From the NCBI RefSeq assembly GCF_900116045.1, contig NZ_LT630450.1:866001-930000 (forward strand): a DNA stretch of 64,000 nt, in the 5' to 3' direction. The stretch comes from Desulfovibrio piger. GTDB taxonomy: Bacteria > Desulfobacterota > Desulfovibrionia > Desulfovibrionales > Desulfovibrionaceae. Both the position numbers and the translations under genes were made by a program. The notes beneath the pieces are model-generated. The model saw only the letters and a program-made list of their open reading frames with translations. It was not told where the DNA came from and did not search any database. Positions 1-7,270 of this stretch are shown piece after piece. Position 1 is the stretch's first letter. Each line of letters starts with the position of its first letter.

Positions 1-2256
1 AGCCTCCCTGCCCTTTGCCGGGGCAGGCTTCCGGGCTGCGGCGGCGCTGTCGCGCAGACGCTTCAAAATGGCATCGCGCGGTCCGAACATCCTCAACCTG
101 CCGTTCTCCATGACAACCAGCTTGTCCACCATGCGCAGCATGCTCAGCCGATGGGTCACAAGGATCAGGGTCCGTCCCTGCGAGGCAGCCGCCAGGCGCT
201 GCTGCAGGCGCAGCTCGGAGTCCGTGTCCATATTGCTGGTGGGCTCGTCCAGGATCAGCACTTCAGGATCGCGGACCAGCGCACGGGCCAGGGCCACGGC
301 CTGCCGCTGCCCGCCGGAAAGGGCCTTGCCCTGCTCGCCGACCTGGGCGGCGAACCCGGCGGGATTGTTGCGGACAAAGTCCGTCACCCCGGCAAGGGCC
401 GCGGCCCGGAACACCAGATGGTCATTGATGGTGGGGTCCCCCAGGACGATATTCTCCCGGATGCTGCCGTAAAACAGGACCACATCCTGCGGCAGGACGC
501 CGATGCGCCCGCGCAACTCCGTGGTCGGCAGCTGGCGCAGGTCCACGTCCCCGAATTTGATGCTGCCTTTCTGCGGCTGGTAAAAGCCCGTCAGCAGCTT
601 GGCCAGGGTGCTTTTGCCCGAGCCCATGGCACCGATGATGCCGATCCTGTCACCGGGGTTGATGCGCAAGCTCACGTCCTCCAGGGCCAGGCTCATGGAA
701 TTGGGATAGGCGAAGGAAACGTTCTCCACCGTGAAGGAGGGCTGCAACTCGCCGAAGTCCATGCAGGAACTTTCCGACTGGTTTTCCGAAGGCAGTTCCA
801 TGAGCAGATCAAGGGCCTGCAGGGCGACACGGGAGTTCTGCAGGCGGGTCAGCAGGGAAGCCAGCTGCATCAGCGGCGCCATGGCCCGACCCACAAGGAT
901 GTTGCAGCCGATGAGGGCCCCCATGGTCATCAGGCCCTCCGATATCCGGTAGACCCCCCAGATGATCATGCTCACCGTGACCAGATGGGTCACCAGCGCG
1001 GAGGCCGTCACGGCAAGGCTGCTGTACCGGCGGGACTCTGCCGTCGATTTGGCGGAAAGGCCCACCACGGCCTCCCAAAGGCGCTGCATGCGGCTCTCGG
1101 CCTGGCAGGCCTTGATGGTCTCCAGACCGTTGACCATCTCCACGAGCAGGGCATTCTTCTGCATGTTCTGCTTGTAGCTCTGCTCGGCGCAGCGCCGCGC
1201 CGCCGCCTGGAGAAAAAGCCCCAGACCAATGAGGACGGGCATGGCTGCCAGCGGCAGGAAGACCATGGGGCCGGCAATGAAGGAGATCAGCAGCAGGAAG
1301 ATGACCAGAAAGGGGACATCAATGCAGGCCAGCAGCGAGGACGAACTGAAAAATTCACGCAACTGCTCGAATTCACGCAGGTTGTTGACCAGCGATCCCG
1401 TGGATTCCGGCTTGCTTTCCAGCCGCATGGTCAGGACCTTGTCCACCAGATTGCTGGAGAGCACGATGTCCGCATTGCGACCGGCCACGTCCACGAAATG
1501 CGTGCGCAGGGCCCGCAGCAGGAAGTCGAACAGATAGATGATGATCACACCGGATGCGAGGACCCACAAGGTCTCTATGGCGTTGTTGGGCACGACCCGG
1601 TCATAGACGTTCATGGCGAACAGGGGGCTGGCCAGGGCGATGAGGTTGATGATGACGCTGGCCAGCGCCACATGCCGGTAGATGGGCGCGTAATAGCGCA
1701 GGACATCCCAGAACCAGCGCTTTCCCCTGGCCAGGCGCAGCTTTTCCACATGCTCCTGCGGACGGCCGGGAACAGCCACATACAGGGCATAGCCGGTATA
1801 TTCTTCCTGCAACGCCTCCAGGGGCACCAGCTGGCTGGTGCTTTCCGTCTCCGGGAAGATGACCTCGGCCCGGGCCTGCCCGCTGGCGGCTCCGGCTTCG
1901 TCCGCCTCCTTCCCTGCCGGAGCCCCCGGCAGCAGCCGGGTCAGGACACAGCTGCGGTTCCCGGAAAGCAGCAGGATGCAGGGCAGGGTGAGGTTGGAGA
2001 GGTCAGCCAGCCGGGGACGGTACAGCACACTGCCCGTCAGCCCCGCCTTGCGGGCCACCCGCAGGCATGCCTGGGCCGAGACGGTGCTGCCCGAAAGCCC
2101 GGCCAGCAGGAACTGGGGGGACAGTGCCTTGCCGCGGAGGCGGCACAAAGAAGAAAGGCTGCGCAGCAAAGGCGGCATGAAATCGACATCGGAAGGACGC
2201 AGTCCCCCGGCCGCCATCTCCGGGCCCCGTGTTTCCCCTGATCCGTTTCCCGACAT
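1..2256 (-). CDS. Type I secretion system permease/ATPase, LapB-like (C-terminus cut by window edge)
   Basis: Inner-membrane ABC exporter of a type I secretion system, predicted to move a large RTX-type adhesin directly to the cell surface with a HlyD-type adaptor and a TolC-type outer membrane factor. The 752 visible codons run off the left edge, probably close to the natural end. The N-terminal ~130 residues look like the C39-peptidase-like domain of LapB exporters, but no Cys-containing C39 catalytic motif is seen, so it probably binds rather than cleaves its substrate. A six-helix membrane domain follows (about 160-440), then the ATPase with Walker A GAMGSGKST (starting near 542), signature LSGGQRQ and Walker B VLILDEPTS. 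The ATG at 2256 has an AAAGGATC ribosome site. The next gene on the strand is the TolC-like protein, and a LapG-like protease lies divergently, which supports a Lap-type role. The adhesin and adaptor are outside the window. Confidence 0.9.
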   Translation of the reverse strand, partial: MSGNGSGETRGPEMAAGGLRPSDVDFMPPLLRSLSSLCRLRGKALSPQFLLAGLSGSTVSAQACLRVARKAGLTGSVLYRPRLADLSNLTLPCILLLSGNRSCVLTRLLPGAPAGKEADEAGAASGQARAEVIFPETESTSQLVPLEALQEEYTGYALYVAVPGRPQEHVEKLRLARGKRWFWDVLRYYAPIYRHVALASVIINLIALASPLFAMNVYDRVVPNNAIETLWVLASGVIIIYLFDFLLRALRTHFVDVAGRNADIVLSSNLVDKVLTMRLESKPESTGSLVNNLREFEQLREFFSSSSLLACIDVPFLVIFLLLISFIAGPMVFLPLAAMPVLIGLGLFLQAAARRCAEQSYKQNMQKNALLVEMVNGLETIKACQAESRMQRLWEAVVGLSAKSTAESRRYSSLAVTASALVTHLVTVSMIIWGVYRISEGLMTMGALIGCNILVGRAMAPLMQLASLLTRLQNSRVALQALDLLMELPSENQSESSCMDFGELQPSFTVENVSFAYPNSMSLALEDVSLRINPGDRIGIIGAMGSGKSTLAKLLTGFYQPQKGSIKFGDVDLRQLPTTELRGRIGVLPQDVVLFYGSIRENIVLGDPTINDHLVFRAAALAGVTDFVRNNPAGFAAQVGEQGKALSGGQRQAVALARALVRDPEVLILDEPTSNMDTDSELRLQQRLAAASQGRTLILVTHRLSMLRMVDKLVVMENGRLRMFGPRDAILKRLRDSAAAARKPAPAKGREA

Positions 2257-2409
2257 ACAAACGATCCTTTGATGTCCACCCTGTGGACGTCCTGCCGCAA
2301 AACAACAGGCAGAACGTATCCTGCCTGTTGTCTTGCAAAAGACCCGTTCCCGGCAGCACGACACTGCCGGGAACAGGGAAGCCTGGCTCCAGAAGCCCGC
2401 ACGTGCTGC

Positions 2410-3825
2410 TTACTTGAACCAGCCCAGTTCGAAATCTTCCCCCTGGACGGGGCGGGCCTCCTTGGGACCCGACGCGATCTCTTCCGCCGGGACCCCCATG
2501 CGGGGCAGCAGATCACCGGCCAGGGCGCACATCCGGTAGGCCCCTACGAGGATGTTGCCGCGGGCTGTCTCGGCCTGGCTGGCGGAATTGTAGAGTTCGT
2601 TCTCCGAGTCCAGCACGTCCAGCAGGCTGCGCGTCCCCAGCAGGAACTGGTCATGGTAGGCCTGCCGCGTATAGGTATTGTTTTCCACGGCCCTGGTATA
2701 GAACTTGTACTGTTCCTTGGCCGCCAGATAGTTGCTCCAGGTGGATTCCATGTCCAGACGCAGGGTATCCATATAGTCGTACAGGTTCTGCCGGGCCTCG
2801 CGTTCCCGCGCCGATGCGGCACGGATGCCAGCCACGTCGGCGCCGCTGTTGAACACGTTCCAGCGCACGGTGGCCAGGACATCGAAGCTGTAGAGCCAGC
2901 GGTCACGGTCGCCGCCGCGGTCACTGTACTCGGGACCCGCCTCCAGCTGGAAGGTCGGGTACATGGCGGACTGGGCCAGTTCCTTCTCGCCCTTGGCGGC
3001 GCGGATGTCCTGCAGGTAGGCAGCCAGCTTGGGATTGTGCTTTTCCGCCATCTGGATGAAGGCGGCCGCCGTGTCGGGCATCTGCGCAGGCATGGGGACC
3101 ACATCCAGCCTGCCCACCGTATAGATGCCGGTCAGGCGGGAATAGGTGGCATAGGCCACACGCAGGGCATCTTCCGCTTCGGACAGGGAGGAATGGGCAC
3201 GCTGCAGGCGGGATTCCGCCTGCGTCACATCGGCCTGGGTATCCGCCCCCATACTGGCACGGTCACGGGCCTGCGCCAGGATGGTCTCGTGACGGGCCAC
3301 ATTATTGCGGGCCAGCTCCACCAGCTTGATGCGGCGCAGCAGATCGATATGGGCGATGATGCCGTCCAGGGAAAGGGACGTGGCCGTGTCGAAGACCCTG
3401 GCCTTGACGGAATCCAGGGTCGCCTGGGCCGTGCGTACGCGGCTGCGCGTGGCAAAGCCGTCCCAGATGGGCTGCACCAGCTTGGCGGAGACACTGCCCA
3501 CGCTCAGCCACTGGTCATCAAGATCCAGGCCGCGTGACGTGGTGTCGCTCAGGACACCCACGCCGATCTCCCCCGCCACATCCACACGCGGACCGAATCC
3601 GGCACGGGCCTTGCTGAGCTCGTGTTCCAGAACCTCGCGATTTTCTTTGATGCTCATCAGGCTGCGATGATTGTGCAACACACCGTAGACGGTATCGTTC
3701 ACCGTGATGTGCGCAGCGCCATTGCCCTGTGCCGGAGTTTCCCTGGCCCAGGACATGTGTGTCCCTCCGGCCAGCAGGCAACATGCTGCAATGAATATCG
3801 CCCCCCATTTTCTGCAAGCCGCCAT
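2410..3825 (-). CDS. TolC/LapE-like outer membrane efflux protein
   Basis: Outer membrane channel of a type I secretion system, 471 residues, the usual length of TolC-family proteins. A signal peptide is visible (about residues 1-27, charged start then a hydrophobic run). The rest has the long helical repeats typical of the family, with the repeated pattern of Leu/Ala-rich coiled segments and the conserved 'ATVRWNVFNSG' and 'LLDVLDSENELYNS' type stretches in the second half. It precedes the ABC exporter gene on the same strand, so the two form the export half of a Lap-type adhesin system. A GAGG ribosome site sits about 11 bases before the ATG, and a good sigma70 promoter lies 40 to 68 bases upstream. 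The family assignment is firm; the partner adhesin is inferred. Confidence 0.9.
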   Translation of the reverse strand: MAACRKWGAIFIAACCLLAGGTHMSWARETPAQGNGAAHITVNDTVYGVLHNHRSLMSIKENREVLEHELSKARAGFGPRVDVAGEIGVGVLSDTTSRGLDLDDQWLSVGSVSAKLVQPIWDGFATRSRVRTAQATLDSVKARVFDTATSLSLDGIIAHIDLLRRIKLVELARNNVARHETILAQARDRASMGADTQADVTQAESRLQRAHSSLSEAEDALRVAYATYSRLTGIYTVGRLDVVPMPAQMPDTAAAFIQMAEKHNPKLAAYLQDIRAAKGEKELAQSAMYPTFQLEAGPEYSDRGGDRDRWLYSFDVLATVRWNVFNSGADVAGIRAASAREREARQNLYDYMDTLRLDMESTWSNYLAAKEQYKFYTRAVENNTYTRQAYHDQFLLGTRSLLDVLDSENELYNSASQAETARGNILVGAYRMCALAGDLLPRMGVPAEEIASGPKEARPVQGEDFELGWFK

Positions 3826-3864
3826 ATGCTATCATCCTCTCTCGTAAAATTTGATAGATAGTTC

Positions 3865-3893
3865 TATTATGCAAAATTGATATTTTTAGTCAA
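3865..3893 (-). promoter_or_regulatory. Sigma70-type promoter for the secretion genes
   Basis: On the minus strand TTGACT (3893-3888) and ATAATA (3870-3865) are separated by 17 bases. This is a near-consensus promoter ending about 40 bases before the TolC-like start. It lies in a markedly AT-rich stretch (about 3840-4060) that contrasts with the GC-rich genes on both sides. Confidence 0.6.
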
Positions 3894-3965
3894 CGTTTAC
3901 ACTTTTTCACCACTTCGGAAAATCCCTGAAAAATATATATGGCATGTCAGTTTGTTATGACGATT

Positions 3966-4006
3966 TTGCCGTTTTTCACAAAAAAGTTAATACAGGATAT
4001 TCTGTA
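3966..4006 (+). promoter_or_regulatory. Possible rightward promoter with an overlapping palindrome, lapG side
   Basis: TTGCCG (3966-3971) and TAATAC (3988-3993) with 16 bases between them could drive lapG and the HD-GYP receptor. A near-palindrome TACAG-N6-CTGTA (3991-4006) overlaps the -10 element and the likely start of transcription, where a repressor would be expected to bind. No known regulator motif is recognised. The remaining bases up to the lapG start show nothing else. Confidence 0.3.
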
Positions 4007-4203
4007 GTTGTTACAGTGAGTTATAAAAAATTATAAAAATGGATGTCCACTGCACGGGACAAGCCATGTCCTATGCCAACTTTTTAAAAATATCCAGTCA
4101 ATCTTTGCCCGCGGGATATTTCCCCCACCTGTCTCGACAAGGGCCGTCCACCGCAGTACAAAAAAAGTCCCGACTTCCCAGACATCAGCCTTCCGACGGT
4201 CCC

Positions 4204-4914
4204 ATGATCCCTGCGTATCCACATCCCGCCCTGCATCCGGCCCGGTCTTCCCTCCGGTCACCGGTCATTCGTCCGCACCGGATCATCTGTGCCGTCCTCT
4301 GCCTTGCCGCCCTCCTGTCCGTGCTGTTCATCCCCCTCCCGGCGCAGGCCGGGGCCATCCCCCTGTTCGGCACCGTGGAGTTCCGGCGCCCGCTCGACAG
4401 CCTGCCCGCCTGGGCTGAGGTCCGCCGCATGAACGAGCTGGAACCCATCTTCGTTACCGGCAAGGTCTTCACCAGGACCGCCACCTGGGACACCTTCAAG
4501 CAGGGGGCACGGGGCAAAAGCGGCATGGACCTGCTGCGCTATGTCAACACGTTCTGGAACCGCTTCCCCTACCGCGAGGATATCGCCAACTGGGGCAAGG
4601 CCGACTACTGGGTCTGGCCCAGTCTGTTCCTTAAAAAGTCAGGGGACTGCGAAGATTACGCCATCATCAAGTATTTCACGCTCAAAGAACTGGGCATGGA
4701 TACGGACAAACTGCGTATCGTCGTCCTGCGCGATACCCTGCGCCGTCTGTCCCATGCCGTTCTGGCCGTCTACATGGACAATGACATCGTCATCCTGGAC
4801 AACATCAGTAATGCCATTTTGCCCCAGGGACGCCTGCGCCATTATGTCCCGCAGTTCTCGTTCAACGAGAAGGCACGCTGGGCCCATATGAAAGGCAAAA
4901 AAACAAACGAGTAA
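4204..4914 (+). CDS. lapG: LapG-like periplasmic cysteine protease (BTLCP family)
   Basis: Predicted periplasmic transglutaminase-like cysteine proteinase that clips the N-terminal retention region of a Lap-type adhesin and releases biofilm cells. With the ATG at 4204 the protein has 236 residues; an in-frame ATG 165 bases upstream exists, but the added segment is not signal-like. A hydrophobic membrane/signal segment spans about 26-49 and ends in AQAG. The catalytic triad of the family is visible: Cys149 in SGDCEDYA, His184 in SHAVLAV and Asp199 in ILDN. The conserved 'FWNRFPY' and 'DYWVWPSLFL' stretches also fit. It sits three bases before the receptor gene, as expected for a protease and the receptor that sequesters it. 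The start is uncertain because no strong ribosome site is present. Confidence 0.88.
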   Translation: MIPAYPHPALHPARSSLRSPVIRPHRIICAVLCLAALLSVLFIPLPAQAGAIPLFGTVEFRRPLDSLPAWAEVRRMNELEPIFVTGKVFTRTATWDTFKQGARGKSGMDLLRYVNTFWNRFPYREDIANWGKADYWVWPSLFLKKSGDCEDYAIIKYFTLKELGMDTDKLRIVVLRDTLRRLSHAVLAVYMDNDIVILDNISNAILPQGRLRHYVPQFSFNEKARWAHMKGKKTNE

Positions 4915-4917
4915 TCC

Positions 4918-7005
4918 ATGCACACTCCTGATCCCGACATCCCCGCCAAGCCGCATCACTTCATGAGCAAACGGCTGTGCATCAGCATCAGCCTCGTCCT
5001 GTTCGCGCTGGTCCTGCTGCTTTCCTATGCCCTGTGTTCCCTGCAGGTCGACCGGAGCACCCAGGCCATCCTGGCGGACAAGAACCGCTTCCTCCTCTCC
5101 AGGATCGACACCATGCAGATCCGCCTGCAGGAATGGCGGCGGGGCATGCTGGAACAGGTCAACACCCTGGCCCTTTCGGAAAGCGTCCGCCTGTTCGCCG
5201 CAGACATGACCGCCCTGCCCCCGGACCTGCTGGACAAGAACTCACGTACCGCCGGTCCCGGGTCCGACAGCGACCAGCTGTCCCTGCTGGACCAGCGTGA
5301 ATACATGCAGCAACTGCTGGCGGACATCGCCTACCAGAACGGCCTTGACCGTATCCGCATGTTCCTTCCCGATGGCCAAAAGATCGTGGACAGCGCCTCT
5401 GATGCTGCCGACAACCATGACGACGATCTTCTCGTCCGGCAGGCCATCACCTCAAGGACGCTTTCCTTTGGCGCCATCCACAAGCATGATGACCATTTTG
5501 CCCTGCAGGCCGGTGCGCCCCTGTTCGAGATAAGCGGCAAGGACAGGCCCCGTGTCGTCGGCTGCCTGCTCCTGTGCTTCCCCATGGACGCGGCCCTGAC
5601 GAACATCCTGCAGGACAAGGAAAGCCTGCTCAGACTGGTGGATCTGTGCCCGGACAGGAGCGGTGTCTTCCTGCTGCAGGACGGTGCCCTGCAACGGCTT
5701 CCCCTGCGCACGGGCGTGGCCGGTGCCCATTCGCTGGACTTCAAGAAACGCCCTGCCATGTCTGGAGGGGATGACGTCTATTCCCTGGCCTTCACCTCCT
5801 CGCTTCCCGATACGCTGATGCTGGTGGCCTCCCTGCCCGCTGCGGACATCGACCGGGAGATCCGGCACCGGTCCCTGCAGATCTATGCCGTCGGCCTGCT
5901 GGCAAGCCTGGGCATCGGCCTGCTGCTGGCCTTCGCGCTCTCCTGCCTTGTGGGCCGCGCCCACCGCGCCTCTGCCGCCTACTTCAAGACCCTGTATACC
6001 GTCATCCGCGACCAGAAACAGATGCTGGACAGCGTCAACAATTCCATGCGGCTGGGTCTTGTCCTGTTCAGCGCTACGGACGGCATCCGCATCTTCAATC
6101 CCGAGTTCGCCAGGATCTGCAGCGGCACCCGGCAGGAAGACCTTGCGGGCAAGTACCCCAAAGACATCTTTCCCCAAGGGGCCGCCCTCACGTTGCAGGA
6201 CGGCATCGCCCGCAAGCTCAGGGAGCCGTCCTTCGACGGCGTTGAGCTGGCCCTGCCCGGCGCTGACGGCAAGGAGCACCTTTACAGGGTCTCCCTCTAT
6301 GTTTTCCCGGACAGGCAGGAGCCGGACGCTGCCGAAGCGGCCCCCCTCCCCGGAAGCGTCGTGGCCATCTTCAAGGACATCACCCGCTTCCGCCGGCAGG
6401 CCCAGAAAGCCCAGGAACGCCAGCGGCATCTTATGGAGGCCCTGGTGCGCGCCGTGGAATATGTGGACCCCAACCTGGTGGGCCATACAAAGAAAATGCG
6501 ACATGTGGCGGAGCTGCTGGCCCGGCACATGGATCTGGACGATACGGCTGTCCTGACCCTGCGCATGGCCGCCCAGCTTTCGCAGATCGGCAAGATCTTC
6601 GTGCCGCACCACCTGCTGCGCAAAAGAGGCAAGCTCACCCCCGAGGAACAGCAGGCCGTGCTGCAGTCTTCGGAGTATGCCTTCCGTATCCTGGGCGGGA
6701 TCAATTTCGGGCTGCCTGTCCCAGACGCCCTGCATGACATGAATGAAAAATTCGACGGCAGCGGCCCGCGGGCCCTGAAGGGCGACCGGATCAATCCCCA
6801 TGCCCGCCTGCTGGCCGTGGTCAACGCCTTTTGCTCCATGGTCAGCGACCGGGCCTACAGGCGGGGGATGCCCATCGGCCAGGCCCTGGACATCCTGTCG
6901 GCCAGCTCCGCCTTCGATCCCGCCATCGTCCAGGCATTGCGGGCGATCCCCGAAGAGGCCCTGCGCGCCGCCCTGTCTGGGGAAGACCGGTCTTCCCCGG
7001 CCTGA
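4918..7005 (+). CDS. Membrane receptor with periplasmic sensor, PAS and degenerate HD-GYP domain (LapD-like role)
   Basis: Predicted inner-membrane protein of 695 residues: TM1 about 19-43, a long periplasmic Cache-like domain to about 320, TM2 322-345, a PAS-like domain about 370-470, and an HD-GYP domain about 500-685. The HD-GYP fold signature is clear, but the active site is lost. The HD pair is Ser555-Gln556 (LSQIGK instead of LHDIGK), the HP pair is Ser584-Ser585, the HHE triad is Met608-Asn609-Glu610, and GYP is Gly616-Pro617-Arg618. His523 is kept. Such a domain should not hydrolyse c-di-GMP and is more likely a receptor. Being co-transcribed with lapG, it probably holds or releases the protease across the membrane, as LapD does with degenerate GGDEF-EAL domains. 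Architecture is seen; the LapD-like role is inferred. Confidence 0.82.
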   Translation: MHTPDPDIPAKPHHFMSKRLCISISLVLFALVLLLSYALCSLQVDRSTQAILADKNRFLLSRIDTMQIRLQEWRRGMLEQVNTLALSESVRLFAADMTALPPDLLDKNSRTAGPGSDSDQLSLLDQREYMQQLLADIAYQNGLDRIRMFLPDGQKIVDSASDAADNHDDDLLVRQAITSRTLSFGAIHKHDDHFALQAGAPLFEISGKDRPRVVGCLLLCFPMDAALTNILQDKESLLRLVDLCPDRSGVFLLQDGALQRLPLRTGVAGAHSLDFKKRPAMSGGDDVYSLAFTSSLPDTLMLVASLPAADIDREIRHRSLQIYAVGLLASLGIGLLLAFALSCLVGRAHRASAAYFKTLYTVIRDQKQMLDSVNNSMRLGLVLFSATDGIRIFNPEFARICSGTRQEDLAGKYPKDIFPQGAALTLQDGIARKLREPSFDGVELALPGADGKEHLYRVSLYVFPDRQEPDAAEAAPLPGSVVAIFKDITRFRRQAQKAQERQRHLMEALVRAVEYVDPNLVGHTKKMRHVAELLARHMDLDDTAVLTLRMAAQLSQIGKIFVPHHLLRKRGKLTPEEQQAVLQSSEYAFRILGGINFGLPVPDALHDMNEKFDGSGPRALKGDRINPHARLLAVVNAFCSMVSDRAYRRGMPIGQALDILSASSAFDPAIVQALRAIPEEALRAALSGEDRSSPA

Positions 7006-7020
7006 TGGCATGGATCCCGC

Positions 7021-7050
7021 AAGGGGGCGGCGTGAACAGGCCGCCCCCTT
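7021..7050 (+). terminator. Hairpin after the HD-GYP receptor gene
   Basis: The arms AAGGGGGCGGC and GCCGCCCCCTT face each other across a short loop, 16 bases after the receptor stop. The T-run is weak (GTC follows), so termination is likely but not certain. Confidence 0.5.
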
Positions 7051-7103
7051 GTCATACCGGCCTGTCCCGGAAGCATGCGTCCCCCTTCTCCAGGGGAGCC
7101 GTT

Positions 7104-7133
7104 TTGACATCCCCGCAGGACCTGATTTATACT
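7104..7133 (+). promoter_or_regulatory. Promoter of the glycogen operon
   Basis: TTGACA at 7104-7109 and TATACT at 7128-7133 with 18 bases between (or TTATAC with 17) make a near-consensus sigma70 promoter. It lies about 137 bases before the debranching enzyme start, leaving a leader of about 130 bases in which no riboswitch is recognised. Confidence 0.7.
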
Positions 7134-7270
7134 GACACCAAACACGAACCAGTCGTCAGCCCCGGAAAAACGCTGTTTCAACTTCCCCTGCCCTGCAGCT
7201 TTCGCGGATGCAGCGGCCCTTCTTTACGGTCTCCGCGGATATGTCCATCCTTTCCGGTTGAGGAGGATAC

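Noticed and set aside
151..2241. A 696-codon rightward reading frame opposite the ABC exporter
   Set aside because: It is the complementary-strand shadow of the T1SS ATPase in GC-rich DNA: low-complexity Gln/His/Gly composition, no family motifs, while the leftward frame has all ABC motifs.
4039..4203. Upstream start for lapG at 4039
   Set aside because: The added 55 residues are not signal-like and extend into the promoter region; the later ATG places the hydrophobic segment near the N-terminus.
5452..7110. A 552-codon leftward frame opposite the HD-GYP receptor
   Set aside because: Shadow frame; the rightward protein has membrane, PAS and HD-GYP features.
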